Shown piece after piece: positions 1 through 8,854 of a stretch of DNA of 64,000 bases. The notes below the pieces were generated by a model. The model was not told the DNA's origin. It saw only the letters and a program-made list of their open reading frames with translations, and did not search any database. The DNA lies in assembly GCF_000614975.1 (NCBI RefSeq), contig NZ_BALM01000002.1, positions 1-64,000 on the forward strand, read 5' to 3'. Numbering within the stretch: the first letter of the stretch is position 1; each line of letters starts with the position of its first letter. The position numbers and the translations under genes were made by a program. The stretch is from Shewanella marina JCM 15074. GTDB taxonomy: Bacteria; Pseudomonadota; Gammaproteobacteria; Enterobacterales; Shewanellaceae.

Positions 1-2
1 CT

Positions 3-635
3 GCAGTAACAACATTACTGACTCAAGTTGAAGTTGATGGTGGCGACCCAGCATTCTTAAACCCAACTAAATATATCGGTCCTGTTTATGACAAAGCTGA
101 AGCTGATGCATTGTCACTAGAAAAAGGCTGGGAGTTCAAGAACGACGGTAAGTATATTCGCCGCGTAGTGCCATCACCACAGCCATTAAACATTATTGAA
201 TCTGATTCTATTAAGCAGTTAATTAATCATGGCAACTTGGTTATTTGTACTGGCGGTGGCGGAATTCCAGTTGTGCGTAAGGACAACAAGTTAGTGGGTA
301 TCGAAGCGGTTATTGATAAAGATTTATCTGCGGCTTTCTTAGCTAAGCAAATCAATGCTGATGCACTATTAATTCTAACTGACGCTGATGCAGTTTATCT
401 AAATTGGGGTCAAGAAGATCAATATGCATTAAAGAATGCGCAACCAGAACAGCTTGCTCAAATCGAGTTTGATGCGGGCTCTATGGGACCAAAAATCAGT
501 GCAGCATGTGAATTCGTTAACGCAACTCAAGGCCGCGTAGGTATTGGTTGTTTAGTTGACGGTGCACAAATCCTACAGGGATTAAAGGGCACACTGATTA
601 CTGCAACACCGATTGAACAAGATGCAGCTATCTAA
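3..635 (+). CDS. arcC: Carbamate kinase, C-terminal part (5' end outside window)
   Basis: The reading frame is open from the first bases of the window, so the start lies upstream. The visible part reads ALTTQVEVD-like family sequence (AVTTLLTQVEVDGGDPAF) followed by NPTKYIGPVYDKAEA, the signature of carbamate kinases, and later the nucleotide-binding stretches GGGGIPVV and LTDADAVYLNW. The enzyme makes ATP and carbamate/NH3 from carbamoyl phosphate and ADP, the last step of the arginine deiminase pathway in the cytosol. It ends 76 bp before the ornithine carbamoyltransferase gene, with a hairpin between them. This arcC-arcB order argues for the catabolic arginine deiminase operon; arcA is expected just upstream but cannot be seen. 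Family identification is confident. Confidence 0.95.
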   Translation, partial: AVTTLLTQVEVDGGDPAFLNPTKYIGPVYDKAEADALSLEKGWEFKNDGKYIRRVVPSPQPLNIIESDSIKQLINHGNLVICTGGGGIPVVRKDNKLVGIEAVIDKDLSAAFLAKQINADALLILTDADAVYLNWGQEDQYALKNAQPEQLAQIEFDAGSMGPKISAACEFVNATQGRVGIGCLVDGAQILQGLKGTLITATPIEQDAAI

Positions 636-654
636 CGTTTAAAAATAAAATTAA

Positions 655-678
655 CGCGACAAATCGGTATTTGTCGCG
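655..678 (+). promoter_or_regulatory. Intercistronic hairpin between arcC and arcB
   Basis: A perfect 10-bp inverted repeat (CGCGACAAAT, 4-nt loop, ATTTGTCGCG). It is not followed by a clear U-tract, so it looks like an mRNA-processing, stabilising or partial attenuation element rather than a full terminator. The function is inferred from position only. Confidence 0.6.
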
Positions 679-711
679 CTGGAAAAATAAAAATTATTAA
701 GGATATTTATC

Positions 712-1715
712 ATGGCTTTTAACCTAAGAAACCGTAACTTTCTAAAATTACTAGACTACACTCCAGCTGAAATCCAATTCTTATTAGATCTATCTATCGA
801 CCTAAAGAAAGCTAAATATGCTGGCGTTGAGCAAAAGAAATTAGTGGGTAAGAACATTGCCCTAATTTTTGAAAAGACATCTACTCGTACTCGTTGTGCA
901 TTCGAAGTTGCAGCATTCGACCAAGGCGCGTTAGTGACTTACTTAGGCCCAAGCGGTTCTCAAATTGGCCACAAAGAATCAATGAAAGATACTGCTCGCG
1001 TTTTAGGCCGCATGTATGACGGTATTGAGTACCGCGGTTTCGGTCAAGAGATCGTTGAAGAGCTAGGTCAATATGCTGGCGTACCAGTATGGAACGGCTT
1101 AACTGACGAGTTCCACCCAACTCAAATTCTAGCTGATTTTATGACTATGATTGAGCACCTACCTGGCACGCCATTAAACAAGATTAAGTTTGCTTATATG
1201 GGTGATGCTCGTTTCAACATGGGTAACTCATTAATGGTTGGCGCAGCAAGATGGGCATGGAAATTCGCCTAGTTGCTCCTAAAGCTTACTGGCCTGATGA
1301 AGCATTAGTACGTCAGTGTTTAGATGTTGCTGAAGAGACTGGTGCTAAGATCATTCTTACTGAAGATGTGAAAGCTGGTGTTGAAGGTGTTGACTTCATT
1401 TATACCGACGTTTGGGTATCAATGGGCGAGCCAAAAGAAGCTTGGGCAGAGCGTGTACGCGTGATGACTCCTTACCAAGTGAACATGGATGTAATCAAGC
1501 AAACGGGTAACACTAACGTTAAGTTCCTACATTGCTTACCTGCATTCCATGATGAAAACACAACGATGGGTAAAGAGATCGAAGAAGCTTATGGCATGAA
1601 GGGTCTAGAAGTGACTGACGAAGTATTTGAATCTCGTCATTCAATCGTATTCGATGAAGCTGAAAACCGTATGCACACCATCAAAGCAGTTATGGTGGCG
1701 ACTTTAGGTTCATAG
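712..1715 (+). CDS. arcB: Ornithine carbamoyltransferase, interrupted by a 1-base frameshift
   Basis: Interconverts ornithine plus carbamoyl phosphate and citrulline. The STRTR carbamoyl-phosphate motif is at residues 57-61 and HPTQ at 135-138; after the break come the HCLPAFHD and [13 protein letters not shown] blocks. The start ATG has an AAGGA ribosome site. Around 1248-1250 the frame breaks: the sequence reads GCAGCAAGATGGG where the family needs one more A to give [15 protein letters not shown]. With that base restored the protein is 334 residues, the usual length for the family. The break is either a recent null mutation or, more likely given eight other such breaks in this window, a sequence error. 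Position after arcC favours the catabolic arcB role; argF (anabolic) is the alternative name. Confidence 0.92.
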
Positions 1716-1724
1716 TAGTTGTTA

Positions 1725-1765
1725 AGCGTTAGTGCAGTAAATTCAGGCTGCACTAACGCTACTTT
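1725..1765 (+). terminator. Rho-independent terminator after arcB
   Basis: A perfect 13-bp stem (AGCGTTAGTGCAG at 1725-1737, CTGCACTAACGCT at 1748-1760) with a 10-nt loop, followed by a short T-rich stretch. It sits 10 bp after the arcB stop and would end the arc transcript. Confidence 0.8.
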
Positions 1766-1847
1766 TATCGTGATTTGTGGATGAATAAGTAGATTGGAGC
1801 GAATTCATTGTTTTTGACCTAGCTTCGATGTGCTAGGGATTAGAAAA

Positions 1848-2795
1848 ATGGACAAAACAAAAACAATAGGGTTTATCGCTGCCTTTGGCGCAGCAACATT
1901 AATGGGTCTGGTGGGTTTATTTGCTCGTCAAATCAATGCCCAAGGCGACGTGATTGCTTTTTCTCGTATGTTCTGTGGTGCAGTATTATTCTTCTTTATT
2001 TTACTTGGCTTAGGCCGTATCAAAGATCTAAAACGTTATCGTTTATCTCCTGCAATGATTTTTAGTGGTTTATTTATGGGCGCATGTTTATCAGCCTATA
2101 TTGCCGCAACGCAAATGACATCAATTGCTAACGCCGTATTTTTTATTTACGTTGGCCCAATTATTTCAACATTGCTCGCTATCATCTTTTTAAAAGAACC
2201 TTTTAAACCCATCACTATGTTTGCCATCAGTATTGTATTTATTGGCATGATGCTGATTGTTGGTTTAGTCAAAATTACCCCTGAAGGTTTGTCATTTGGT
2301 ATGACATTCGCCGCTGAAACCTTTGTTGGTGACATGCTGGCATTAACCTCTGGTATTGGCTTTGGTTTATTCCTGTTTTTAGGTCGCTTCCGTCAAGATG
2401 TGCCTGGTGATGTGCGTTCTTTTTGGAATTTCTTTTTTGCGCTAATCGCAATTTGTATGTTGTTTATTTTTAGTAAGCCTTCAATTGCCCAAATGACACC
2501 AACTGATTGGTATTGGTGGATTGGCATTGGCGTAGTTTGTGGTTTTGGTGCGTTATCACTATGTACTATCGCCACTAAAAATCTGCTTGCTGTTGAATTT
2601 GCCACTATTTCATATTGGGAATGTGTGGTGGCATCAATCATTGGTATTTTAATTTTTAATGAACCACTTTCAGCTATGCAAATGATGGGTGGATTATTAA
2701 TTATTGTCGGTGGCACCAGCGAAATGGCTGTGGGTGGATTACAAAAAGTGAAGCAGAAGTACCGTGTAAAAATGGCCGCTAAAGCCGCGGTATAA
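1848..2795 (+). CDS. EamA/DMT-family permease
   Basis: About 315 residues with roughly ten hydrophobic segments and two internal halves typical of the drug/metabolite transporter superfamily (EamA fold). The N-terminal GFIAAFGAATLMGLVGLFAR and later ANAVFFIYVGPIIS segments look like first-half EamA helices; the end (AVEFATISYWECVVASIIG, EPLSAMQMMGG) is a classical second-half EamA signature. I chose ATG 1848 over an upstream in-frame start because an AGGGA site precedes it. It lies between the arginine-catabolic genes and an arginine ABC importer, so export or uptake of arginine, ornithine or citrulline is a reasonable inference, but the substrate cannot be read from sequence. Confidence 0.85.
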   Translation: MDKTKTIGFIAAFGAATLMGLVGLFARQINAQGDVIAFSRMFCGAVLFFFILLGLGRIKDLKRYRLSPAMIFSGLFMGACLSAYIAATQMTSIANAVFFIYVGPIISTLLAIIFLKEPFKPITMFAISIVFIGMMLIVGLVKITPEGLSFGMTFAAETFVGDMLALTSGIGFGLFLFLGRFRQDVPGDVRSFWNFFFALIAICMLFIFSKPSIAQMTPTDWYWWIGIGVVCGFGALSLCTIATKNLLAVEFATISYWECVVASIIGILIFNEPLSAMQMMGGLLIIVGGTSEMAVGGLQKVKQKYRVKMAAKAAV

Positions 2796-2814
2796 GTAGA
2801 ACAACCCTCGCAAC

Positions 2815-2867
2815 GGGTGAATGATTACCCAAGCCGCTAGCATTAATCATGTGATGTGGCTTGGGTA
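2815..2867 (+). promoter_or_regulatory. Overlapping hairpins in the artP leader / end of the DMT gene
   Basis: A 10-bp inverted repeat (TACCCAAGCC at 2826-2835, GGCTTGGGTA at 2858-2867) overlaps a second small one (GGGT 2815-2818 with ACCC 2827-2830), so the ACCC segment could pair either way. No long U-run follows. It could be a weak terminator for the permease gene or a leader switch for artP. Role inferred. Confidence 0.4.
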
Positions 2868-2902
2868 TATAGCAGAATTTATATTTAGAAAAGTGGCACA
2901 TT

Positions 2903-3634
2903 ATGGCTGACATTCAACTTAACAGTATTAACTGTTTTTATGGCGCATCGCAATCACTGTTTGATATCAACTTTAGTACAACAACGGGCGATACCGTTGT
3001 ATTACTTGGGCCAAGTGGCGCAGGCAAAAGTTCTTTAATGCGCGTGTTTAATTTGATGCAAACCCCTGTAAGTGGTGATTTAAGCATGGGGCAATATTAT
3101 TTTGATTTTACTAAACCGCCTAAGAGCGATGACGTTAGAGGTCTGCGCACTGAGGTTGGCATGGTGTTTCAGCAATACCATTTATGGCCACACTTTACCG
3201 TGCTTGAAAATTTGATTGAGGCACCTTGTAAAGTGTTAAAAATGGCAAAAGAGCAAGCGATTGAAAAGGCGATGGGACTAATAGCAAGGTTGCGTTTACA
3301 TGATCTTGAGCATCGTTATCCTGCACAGCTTTCTGGTGGTCAGCAGCAGCGAGTCGCTATTGCAAGAGCACTAATGATGTCGCCTAAAGTGATGTTATAT
3401 GATGAACCTACTGCTGCGCTTGACCCTCAAATTACCGCACAATTTTCAGAAATTATTGCCGAGTTAAGTGAACTGGGTATTACTCAAATTATCGTGACTC
3501 ATGAAATTGCATTAGCCGAAAAAGTCGCCAGTAAAGTGGTGTATATGGAAGGTGGACGCATTATTGAGCAAGGAGATAAATCAATACTAGAACATCCCGC
3601 AACCAATGAGCTTAAACACTTCTTATTACATTAA
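2903..3634 (+). CDS. artP: Arginine ABC transporter, ATP-binding protein ArtP
   Basis: Cytosolic ATPase of the arginine importer, 243 residues. Walker [10 protein letters not shown] at 36-44, ABC signature LSGGQ at 143-147, Walker B MLYDEP at 164-169 and the H-loop VTHE near 200 are all present. The stretch INCFYGA near the start and [10 protein letters not shown] are very close to E. coli ArtP rather than to generic amino-acid ATPases, so I assign the symbol. It leads a four-gene operon with the binding protein 11 bp downstream and two permeases behind. It powers uptake of arginine, which fits the arginine deiminase genes just upstream. Confidence 0.93.
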   Translation: MADIQLNSINCFYGASQSLFDINFSTTTGDTVVLLGPSGAGKSSLMRVFNLMQTPVSGDLSMGQYYFDFTKPPKSDDVRGLRTEVGMVFQQYHLWPHFTVLENLIEAPCKVLKMAKEQAIEKAMGLIARLRLHDLEHRYPAQLSGGQQQRVAIARALMMSPKVMLYDEPTAALDPQITAQFSEIIAELSELGITQIIVTHEIALAEKVASKVVYMEGGRIIEQGDKSILEHPATNELKHFLLH

Positions 3635-3645
3635 AGGATTTTGTT

Positions 3646-4377
3646 ATGAACAAAGGAATATTATTGATTTTAGTGATGTTGTTATCGGTATCTAGTCTAG
3701 CTCAAGCAAAAGAAATTCGATTTGCAATGGAGGCAACTTATCCACCATTTGAGTTTACTGATAGTAATAATCAAGTGGTGGGATTTGATGTTGATTTGGC
3801 CAAAGCATTGTGCGAACAGTTACAAAAGAAATGCAGTTTTCATATTCAGTCTTTTGACAGCTTAATTGCCAGTTTAAAATTCAGACGTTTTGATGCGGCT
3901 ATTTCGGGGATGGATATCACCCCAGAACGTGAAAAACAGGTGTTATTTAGTCAACCGTATTATGAGAACGCTGCAGTATTTGTGACGGAAAAGGGCAAGT
4001 TCAGCTCATTTGAACAATTAGCCAAACTTAAAATTGGCATTCAGAATGGTTCTACTCATCAAAAATATATCCACGATAATTTCCCTAAGCAAGCGACTGT
4101 ACCTTACACCAGCGTACAACATGCATTCATTGATTTAGAGAATGGTCGAATTGATGCGGTGTTTGGTGATACGGCGGTGATCAATCAGTGGCTCGTTAAG
4201 AGTCCTGAATATGCGCCTTTAGGGGATTTAGTCAAAGATGTTAACTATTTTGGTCGTGGTTATGGTATTGCTGTTAATCGCCAGAATGTCGAATTAAGAG
4301 ATCAGCTCAATCAAGCGTTAGATCAAATTAAAGTGAATGGTGTTTATCAACAAATTCATCAACGCTGGTTTAATTGA
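3646..4377 (+). CDS. artI: Arginine-binding periplasmic protein ArtI/ArtJ type
   Basis: Solute-binding protein of family 3, 243 residues. A cleavable signal peptide (hydrophobic ILLILVMLLSVSS then AQA-K) is followed by EIRFAMEATYPPFEF, the characteristic beginning of polar amino-acid-binding proteins, and GFDVDLAKALCEQL. RRFDAAISGMDITPER contains the family's substrate-carboxylate-binding region. It has an AAGGA ribosome site and sits second in the artP operon. Whether it corresponds to ArtI or ArtJ cannot be decided; ligand arginine is inferred from its neighbours. Confidence 0.9.
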   Translation: MNKGILLILVMLLSVSSLAQAKEIRFAMEATYPPFEFTDSNNQVVGFDVDLAKALCEQLQKKCSFHIQSFDSLIASLKFRRFDAAISGMDITPEREKQVLFSQPYYENAAVFVTEKGKFSSFEQLAKLKIGIQNGSTHQKYIHDNFPKQATVPYTSVQHAFIDLENGRIDAVFGDTAVINQWLVKSPEYAPLGDLVKDVNYFGRGYGIAVNRQNVELRDQLNQALDQIKVNGVYQQIHQRWFN

Positions 4378-4387
4378 GAGATAACTG

Positions 4388-5056
4388 ATGAATGCCATAG
4401 TTGAGTCATTACTGCTAGCGTCAACTATCACGATTGGTTTGGCGGTTACTTCTGCGTTAGTTGGCATGGTACTAGCGATCATTTTAGCGTTATTAGAATC
4501 TACGGCGATCAAGTGGGTTAATCACCTGACCAAACTCTTTATTATGTTATTGCGAGGGTTGCCCGAGTTGCTGGTGGTATTACTGGTTTACTTTGGGTTA
4601 AGTCAGCTGATATTTATAATTACTGGTCAATTTGTTGAAATTAGTGCATTTTTTTGTGGTGTTTTGGCGCTTAGTACTATTTTTGCTGCCTATGTGTCGC
4701 AAATTCTACGCGGTGCTTTACAAGCAATCTCTCCTGGGCAATGGGAGGCCGGTCAAGCATTAGGAATGGGGCAGTTGACCATTTTCTTTCGATTGATCTT
4801 ACCGCAAGTGTGGCGCCACGCATTACCTGCGTTAGGTAATCAGTGGTTGGTGCTATTAAAGGACACGGCATTGGTTTCCTTAATTGGTGTAAATGACATT
4901 ATGAAGCAAGCACAATTAGCGGCTGCAGCAACTTGGGAGCCATTTAATTGGTTTTTAGCTGCAGCATTAATTTATCTTGTGATTACCTTAGTGAGTCAAT
5001 ATGGCTTAAAAAAGGCAAGTTTATATGTCACCCGTTTTGAACGAGGAGGGCACTAA
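4388..5056 (+). CDS. artQ: Arginine ABC transporter permease ArtQ
   Basis: Inner-membrane permease of the HisM/HisQ family, 222 residues, about five hydrophobic segments. The EAA loop appears as GQWEAGQALGMGQLTIFFRLILPQ, which docks on the ATPase. MLLRGLPELLVVLLVYFG is the usual proximal segment of these permeases. It follows artI by 10 bp and abuts the second permease directly, so the two likely form the membrane heterodimer. Confidence 0.9.
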   Translation: MNAIVESLLLASTITIGLAVTSALVGMVLAIILALLESTAIKWVNHLTKLFIMLLRGLPELLVVLLVYFGLSQLIFIITGQFVEISAFFCGVLALSTIFAAYVSQILRGALQAISPGQWEAGQALGMGQLTIFFRLILPQVWRHALPALGNQWLVLLKDTALVSLIGVNDIMKQAQLAAAATWEPFNWFLAAALIYLVITLVSQYGLKKASLYVTRFERGGH

Positions 5057-5734
5057 ATGTTGGCTGGCTTATATGGATATATTGCTGATTTATCCGAAGG
5101 GGTGTTGATGACCCTGAGTTTGACTTTTTCATCATTGCTGGTGGGAACGATAATTGCGGTCATTGGTACTTTATTATTAACTGTTAAGTATAAATCTGTT
5201 TATTGGTTGGTAAAGTGCTATTTAACGTTATTTACAGGGACACCATTATTAGTACAGATTTTCCTAATTTATTATGGTTCAGGACAATTTGAATGGCTAA
5301 AAGAGAGTCGAGCATGGGTATTATTATCTGAACCTTGGTTTTGCGCTGTATTAGCTTTATCACTTAATTGTGGTGCATATACCACCTTGTTGTTTCATGG
5401 CGCATTAAGCAGTATTAATCGCGGTCAATGGGAGTCTTGCCAATCGCTTGGTATGAGTCACAGTCAGACATTAAAGGTATTGATGCCTTATGCGCTGAAG
5501 CGCGCTTATCCTGCCTATTCAAATGAAGTAGTGTTATTGCTTAAAGGCTCATCTTTGGCATCAACAATTACGATCATGGATATTATGGGCTGGTCGCAAC
5601 GAATTAATGCGCAAACTTATGACACCTTGATGGTTTTTGGTGCTGCAGGTTTACTCTATTTATTATTAAATTTGATTATCACTGTTTTTATGCGCTTATT
5701 CGAAAAGCGTTTATTAGCATTTGAGCAAGTCTAA
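5057..5734 (+). CDS. artM: Arginine ABC transporter permease ArtM
   Basis: Second permease of the heterodimer, 225 residues, starting on the base after the artQ stop. The EAA-type loop reads GQWESCQSLGMSHSQTLKVLMP, and TGTPLLVQIFLIYYG is typical for this family. It ends the operon; a long perfect hairpin lies about 100 bp downstream. Calling it ArtM and its neighbour ArtQ follows the conserved E. coli order artPIQM. Confidence 0.9.
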   Translation: MLAGLYGYIADLSEGVLMTLSLTFSSLLVGTIIAVIGTLLLTVKYKSVYWLVKCYLTLFTGTPLLVQIFLIYYGSGQFEWLKESRAWVLLSEPWFCAVLALSLNCGAYTTLLFHGALSSINRGQWESCQSLGMSHSQTLKVLMPYALKRAYPAYSNEVVLLLKGSSLASTITIMDIMGWSQRINAQTYDTLMVFGAAGLLYLLLNLIITVFMRLFEKRLLAFEQV

Positions 5735-5831
5735 TAAAGCAATAAAGTTTAAATTAGCAAAGGTAATAGCATTAAATACGAATATTAATCAGATTGACAT
5801 CTGGTTAAATAGGCAATTGATGAAATAAATT

Positions 5832-5863
5832 AAATGCTACTTATTCAATAATAAGTAGCATTT
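5832..5863 (+). terminator. Strong hairpin terminator after artPIQM
   Basis: Perfect 14-bp stem (AAATGCTACTTATT, loop CAAT, AATAAGTAGCATTT), then T-rich sequence. It can act in both directions. The rest of the 377-bp gap between artM and the next gene is A+T-rich and holds the promoter region of the AraC-type regulator; I see nothing else in it. Confidence 0.75.
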
Positions 5864-6111
5864 GTATTTCTATGAGGATTTATTTTTTAGTTTATTTGCG
5901 AGTTGGCATCTAAGTTATTGATGTATGCAGTCAATAATTATGATAGCTATCTCATAATTAAAAGTTGTTGTATTTTTGTTGGAATATTTAATAATAATTA
6001 TGCGGAGACTGATGAATATATTTCAGATGTGCCGATCACATTTTTTAATTGATTAAATAGCTTCTCTTATAAAATTGATTAACATGGCTCTATTATTTAT
6101 GGAGGAATGTT

Positions 6112-7029
6112 ATGCCGACAAGAATAGTGGCAAATACTGCAAAATTCGTAGTATTTGATTTGCAGAAACTGTCTGCAACTCAGCATATGATTTTTGGTGC
6201 AGACTATGTACTGATCAGACCAAAAACTACGGGTTGTACCCTATACCTTGCTGATACGCATTATCGTCTTAGCGTAAACCAAATCGTTTTATTAGCACCA
6301 TTTAATCCGTTTAGATTATCACTTGATACCAGTGCCTCAGAACGTAATATTACACCTGATTGTGATGCATTACACTTTAGACTTAATGGGCTTGGCCAAA
6401 CCTTGGTAGATAGCCAGCAGTTTAGTAGTGTGATGACCATGCTGGATAATGCCAGACATGCATTATTGTATGAAGGTGATCAAATTCTAGAGATTGGTAA
6501 AACATTTGAATTAATGGAAAATTCATTTGATTTCAGGCAGGTATTGCATATTTTAGGGGTGTTAGATTCACTTTCTAGAGAAGAACCTAAGCAATGTTTA
6601 CTTGAGAACTGTATTGCTATTTCTCATGTGAAGCGTACTGAAGATAAATTGAATTCAAGCCTTAAATATATTCAAGAACATCTTTATGAACCATTAACAG
6701 TGGCAATGATTGCGAGCCAAGTGTACATGGCTGAAAGTACTTTTTCGCGTTTTTTTCATGCCAATATGGGCGTGACTTTTTGGCAATATGTGATTGAACA
6801 GCGGGTGCGTCAAGCTGCGAGATTGTTGGTAAAAACAGAGCACTCTATCTCTTATATTTGTGCCGAAGTAGGTTTTACCTCAATTTCTAGTTTTAATAGT
6901 AAATTTAAAGAGTTATTAAAACAAACACCTAAACAATATCGAAATAGTCATACCGATATGAAGCATGATATTGTGTCAGCTAAAACGGTTAAATCACAAT
7001 TACAGAAACAAATATTCTCATTGGCATAA
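6112..7029 (+). CDS. AraC-family transcriptional regulator
   Basis: 305 residues. The N-terminal ~170 residues look like a cupin-type sensing domain without a recognised ligand; residues about 180-285 form the AraC double helix-turn-helix, with EPLTVAMIASQVYMAESTFS for the first and ISYICAEVGFTSISSFNSKF for the second, ending in the typical KQTPKQYR. A GGAGG-like ribosome site (TATGGAGGAATGTT) supports the start. It stands alone between terminator hairpins, upstream of a secreted esterase gene it may control. Ligand and targets are unknown. Confidence 0.9.
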   Translation: MPTRIVANTAKFVVFDLQKLSATQHMIFGADYVLIRPKTTGCTLYLADTHYRLSVNQIVLLAPFNPFRLSLDTSASERNITPDCDALHFRLNGLGQTLVDSQQFSSVMTMLDNARHALLYEGDQILEIGKTFELMENSFDFRQVLHILGVLDSLSREEPKQCLLENCIAISHVKRTEDKLNSSLKYIQEHLYEPLTVAMIASQVYMAESTFSRFFHANMGVTFWQYVIEQRVRQAARLLVKTEHSISYICAEVGFTSISSFNSKFKELLKQTPKQYRNSHTDMKHDIVSAKTVKSQLQKQIFSLA

Positions 7030-7088
7030 TTTCTATTTAATGCCATCAGTAAATATAAAATTATTATTTTGAATTTGATATTTTTAAT

Positions 7089-7118
7089 ACTTAGGATTGT
7101 ATTTATACAATCCTAAGT
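7089..7118 (+). terminator. Palindromic hairpin after the AraC-type gene
   Basis: A perfect 14-bp inverted repeat (ACTTAGGATTGTAT / ATACAATCCTAAGT) with a 2-nt centre, 59 bp after the regulator's stop and flanked by A/T-rich DNA. Probably a terminator, though the near-continuous palindrome could also be a protein-binding site. The remaining gap up to 7399 is A+T-rich with no gene seen. Confidence 0.55.
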
Positions 7119-7399
7119 GACTCATTATAATATAAATTATATTAATGTTATCAATTCTATTATGCCTCACATCAATAACACACTTAACTAACATCATTAT
7201 CTTTCGCAGTTACCTTTGAAAGTATATCTATTTGTATTGAATTATTCTGTTATTAACATTAGCTTATACGAATTAAGTAGTTTTTGAAAAGTAACAGGAA
7301 TGAGTCATATTTAGATAAGCAGTGTGTTTTCTCATTTCTTTCTTACAATGTGGTAAATATCAACTACACCGCATGGATATAGTGTTATTGGGAGAACGA

Positions 7400-8683
7400 A
7401 TGAAACATACTTTTTTATTCCATATTAGTTGGTTTATCGTGACTTGTTGTAGTTTATTATTGAGTACATCTGCAATGGCACAATTGTTGGGTGAACGAGT
7501 TCAAATCAACTCATCTATTCTGCAGCAAACACGTGATATTCAAGTGGTATTACCGGAAAACTATAGCGCAGATAAGCATACAAATTATCCAGTCTTATAT
7601 GTATTAGACGGTGATTATAATATTAATAGCGTTGCAGCTATGCTTGATTTTATGGGTAATAGAGCACAATTAATACCTGATATGATTGTTGTCGGCATAG
7701 CAGATAAAGGCACTGATACTTACCGTCAAAATATGACGCCAGAAGTGTTAACCGCACCTTTTAAAGAAAAACCTCAAGGCAAAGCCGAGCCATTTTTGGC
7801 GTTTATTAATCAAGAGTTAAAACCCTATATGCAACAGCATTATCGTACTGCTAATAACGATATCCTGTTTGGTCAATCTATTGGTGGTTTATTCGTTTTA
7901 AATACTCTGATCAATCAACCTCAATCATTTACTACGTTTTTGGCCGTCAGCCCTGCGTTATGGCTTAATCAACATGCTTTTAGTCAGCATACTCGCCAAT
8001 TGTTGAGTCAGTCGTCAAATCTTAATGCAAATTTATATCTATCACTGGGCGATGAAACCCGAATGGGTGTATATGGTTTTGTAGAAGTATTAGATGATGT
8101 GCAACCTAAGCAACTAACATGGTCTTTTAAACGCTATCCGAATGAAAATCATAATTCAGTGGGTATGGTGGCACTTAGAGATAATTTAAGTCAGCTTTTT
8201 GCACCGTGGTCTATTACAGAATCTGAGTTAAATCAGCTGCAAGATCCACATATGCTGGTTAATCATTACGTTAAATTAATGCAACAATGGCAGATTAATC
8301 AGGCGATCCCGACACCCGTCATTAAAGCGTTAATTCGATATTTTTATCGGCAGCAGCGAGTAGATGAAGTTAATGAGTTTGTAGATAAAGCCGTGCAACA
8401 ATTACCGGCTTCAGCCGGCGCATTGATTATGATGCAGGCCAGTTATCTTGGTTATAGTCAGTCGGTTGAAGCAGAATTAGCATTATTACTAATACATCAG
8501 CAGCAATTTAAGACGCTCATTAGTTATCAGCAAGCGATCGCCAGTGCATATGAGAAAACCGATAACCTCGCCTTAGCACATGATTATTATCGACAAGCGA
8601 GGCAGCAAGCAATTAAACAGAATTCACCGCAATGGTTACTTAATATTCTGGACGTTAAAATCGCTGCGACACAAACACAATAA
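7400..8683 (+). CDS. Secreted alpha/beta-hydrolase esterase (IroE/Fes-like, esterase D superfamily)
   Basis: About 427 residues from ATG 7400, which has a GGGAG ribosome site and puts a signal peptide (hydrophobic core, SAMA-Q cleavage) at the very start; an upstream in-frame start would bury it. The region YPVLYVLDGDYNINS and the nucleophile elbow GQSIGG (Ser about 160) are those of the PF00756 putative esterases, which include siderophore esterases. H in ENHNSVGM is the likely catalytic His. Residues after about 290 add an all-helical extension with TPR-like character. The substrate is not evident; no iron genes are nearby. Confidence 0.82.
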   Translation: MKHTFLFHISWFIVTCCSLLLSTSAMAQLLGERVQINSSILQQTRDIQVVLPENYSADKHTNYPVLYVLDGDYNINSVAAMLDFMGNRAQLIPDMIVVGIADKGTDTYRQNMTPEVLTAPFKEKPQGKAEPFLAFINQELKPYMQQHYRTANNDILFGQSIGGLFVLNTLINQPQSFTTFLAVSPALWLNQHAFSQHTRQLLSQSSNLNANLYLSLGDETRMGVYGFVEVLDDVQPKQLTWSFKRYPNENHNSVGMVALRDNLSQLFAPWSITESELNQLQDPHMLVNHYVKLMQQWQINQAIPTPVIKALIRYFYRQQRVDEVNEFVDKAVQQLPASAGALIMMQASYLGYSQSVEAELALLLIHQQQFKTLISYQQAIASAYEKTDNLALAHDYYRQARQQAIKQNSPQWLLNILDVKIAATQTQ

Positions 8684-8791
8684 ATTGAGCGAAATCTTGC
8701 CTAGTGGGCAAGTTATTGCCTGAAAACCGAGCAATGTTTTGCTCAGTTTGTTAATGATAAATTAATTTCCAATAAAATCAATGTGTTATTT

Positions 8792-8808
8792 TTGGCATAA
8801 AGCTTGTT
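8792..8808 (+). promoter_or_regulatory. Possible sigma-54 (-24/-12) promoter of the T6SS operon
   Basis: TTGGCATAAAGCTTGTT matches the TGGCAC-N5-TTGCW pattern with correct spacing, but the usually invariant C of the -12 element is T. It lies about 47 bp before the hcp start. T6SS hcp operons in vibrios are known to use RpoN, which supports the idea. Seen: the motif; inferred: its use. Confidence 0.4.
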
Positions 8809-8854
8809 AATCATTAAGTAGTACAACATCAACTACTTGTTTAAGGATAAGACT

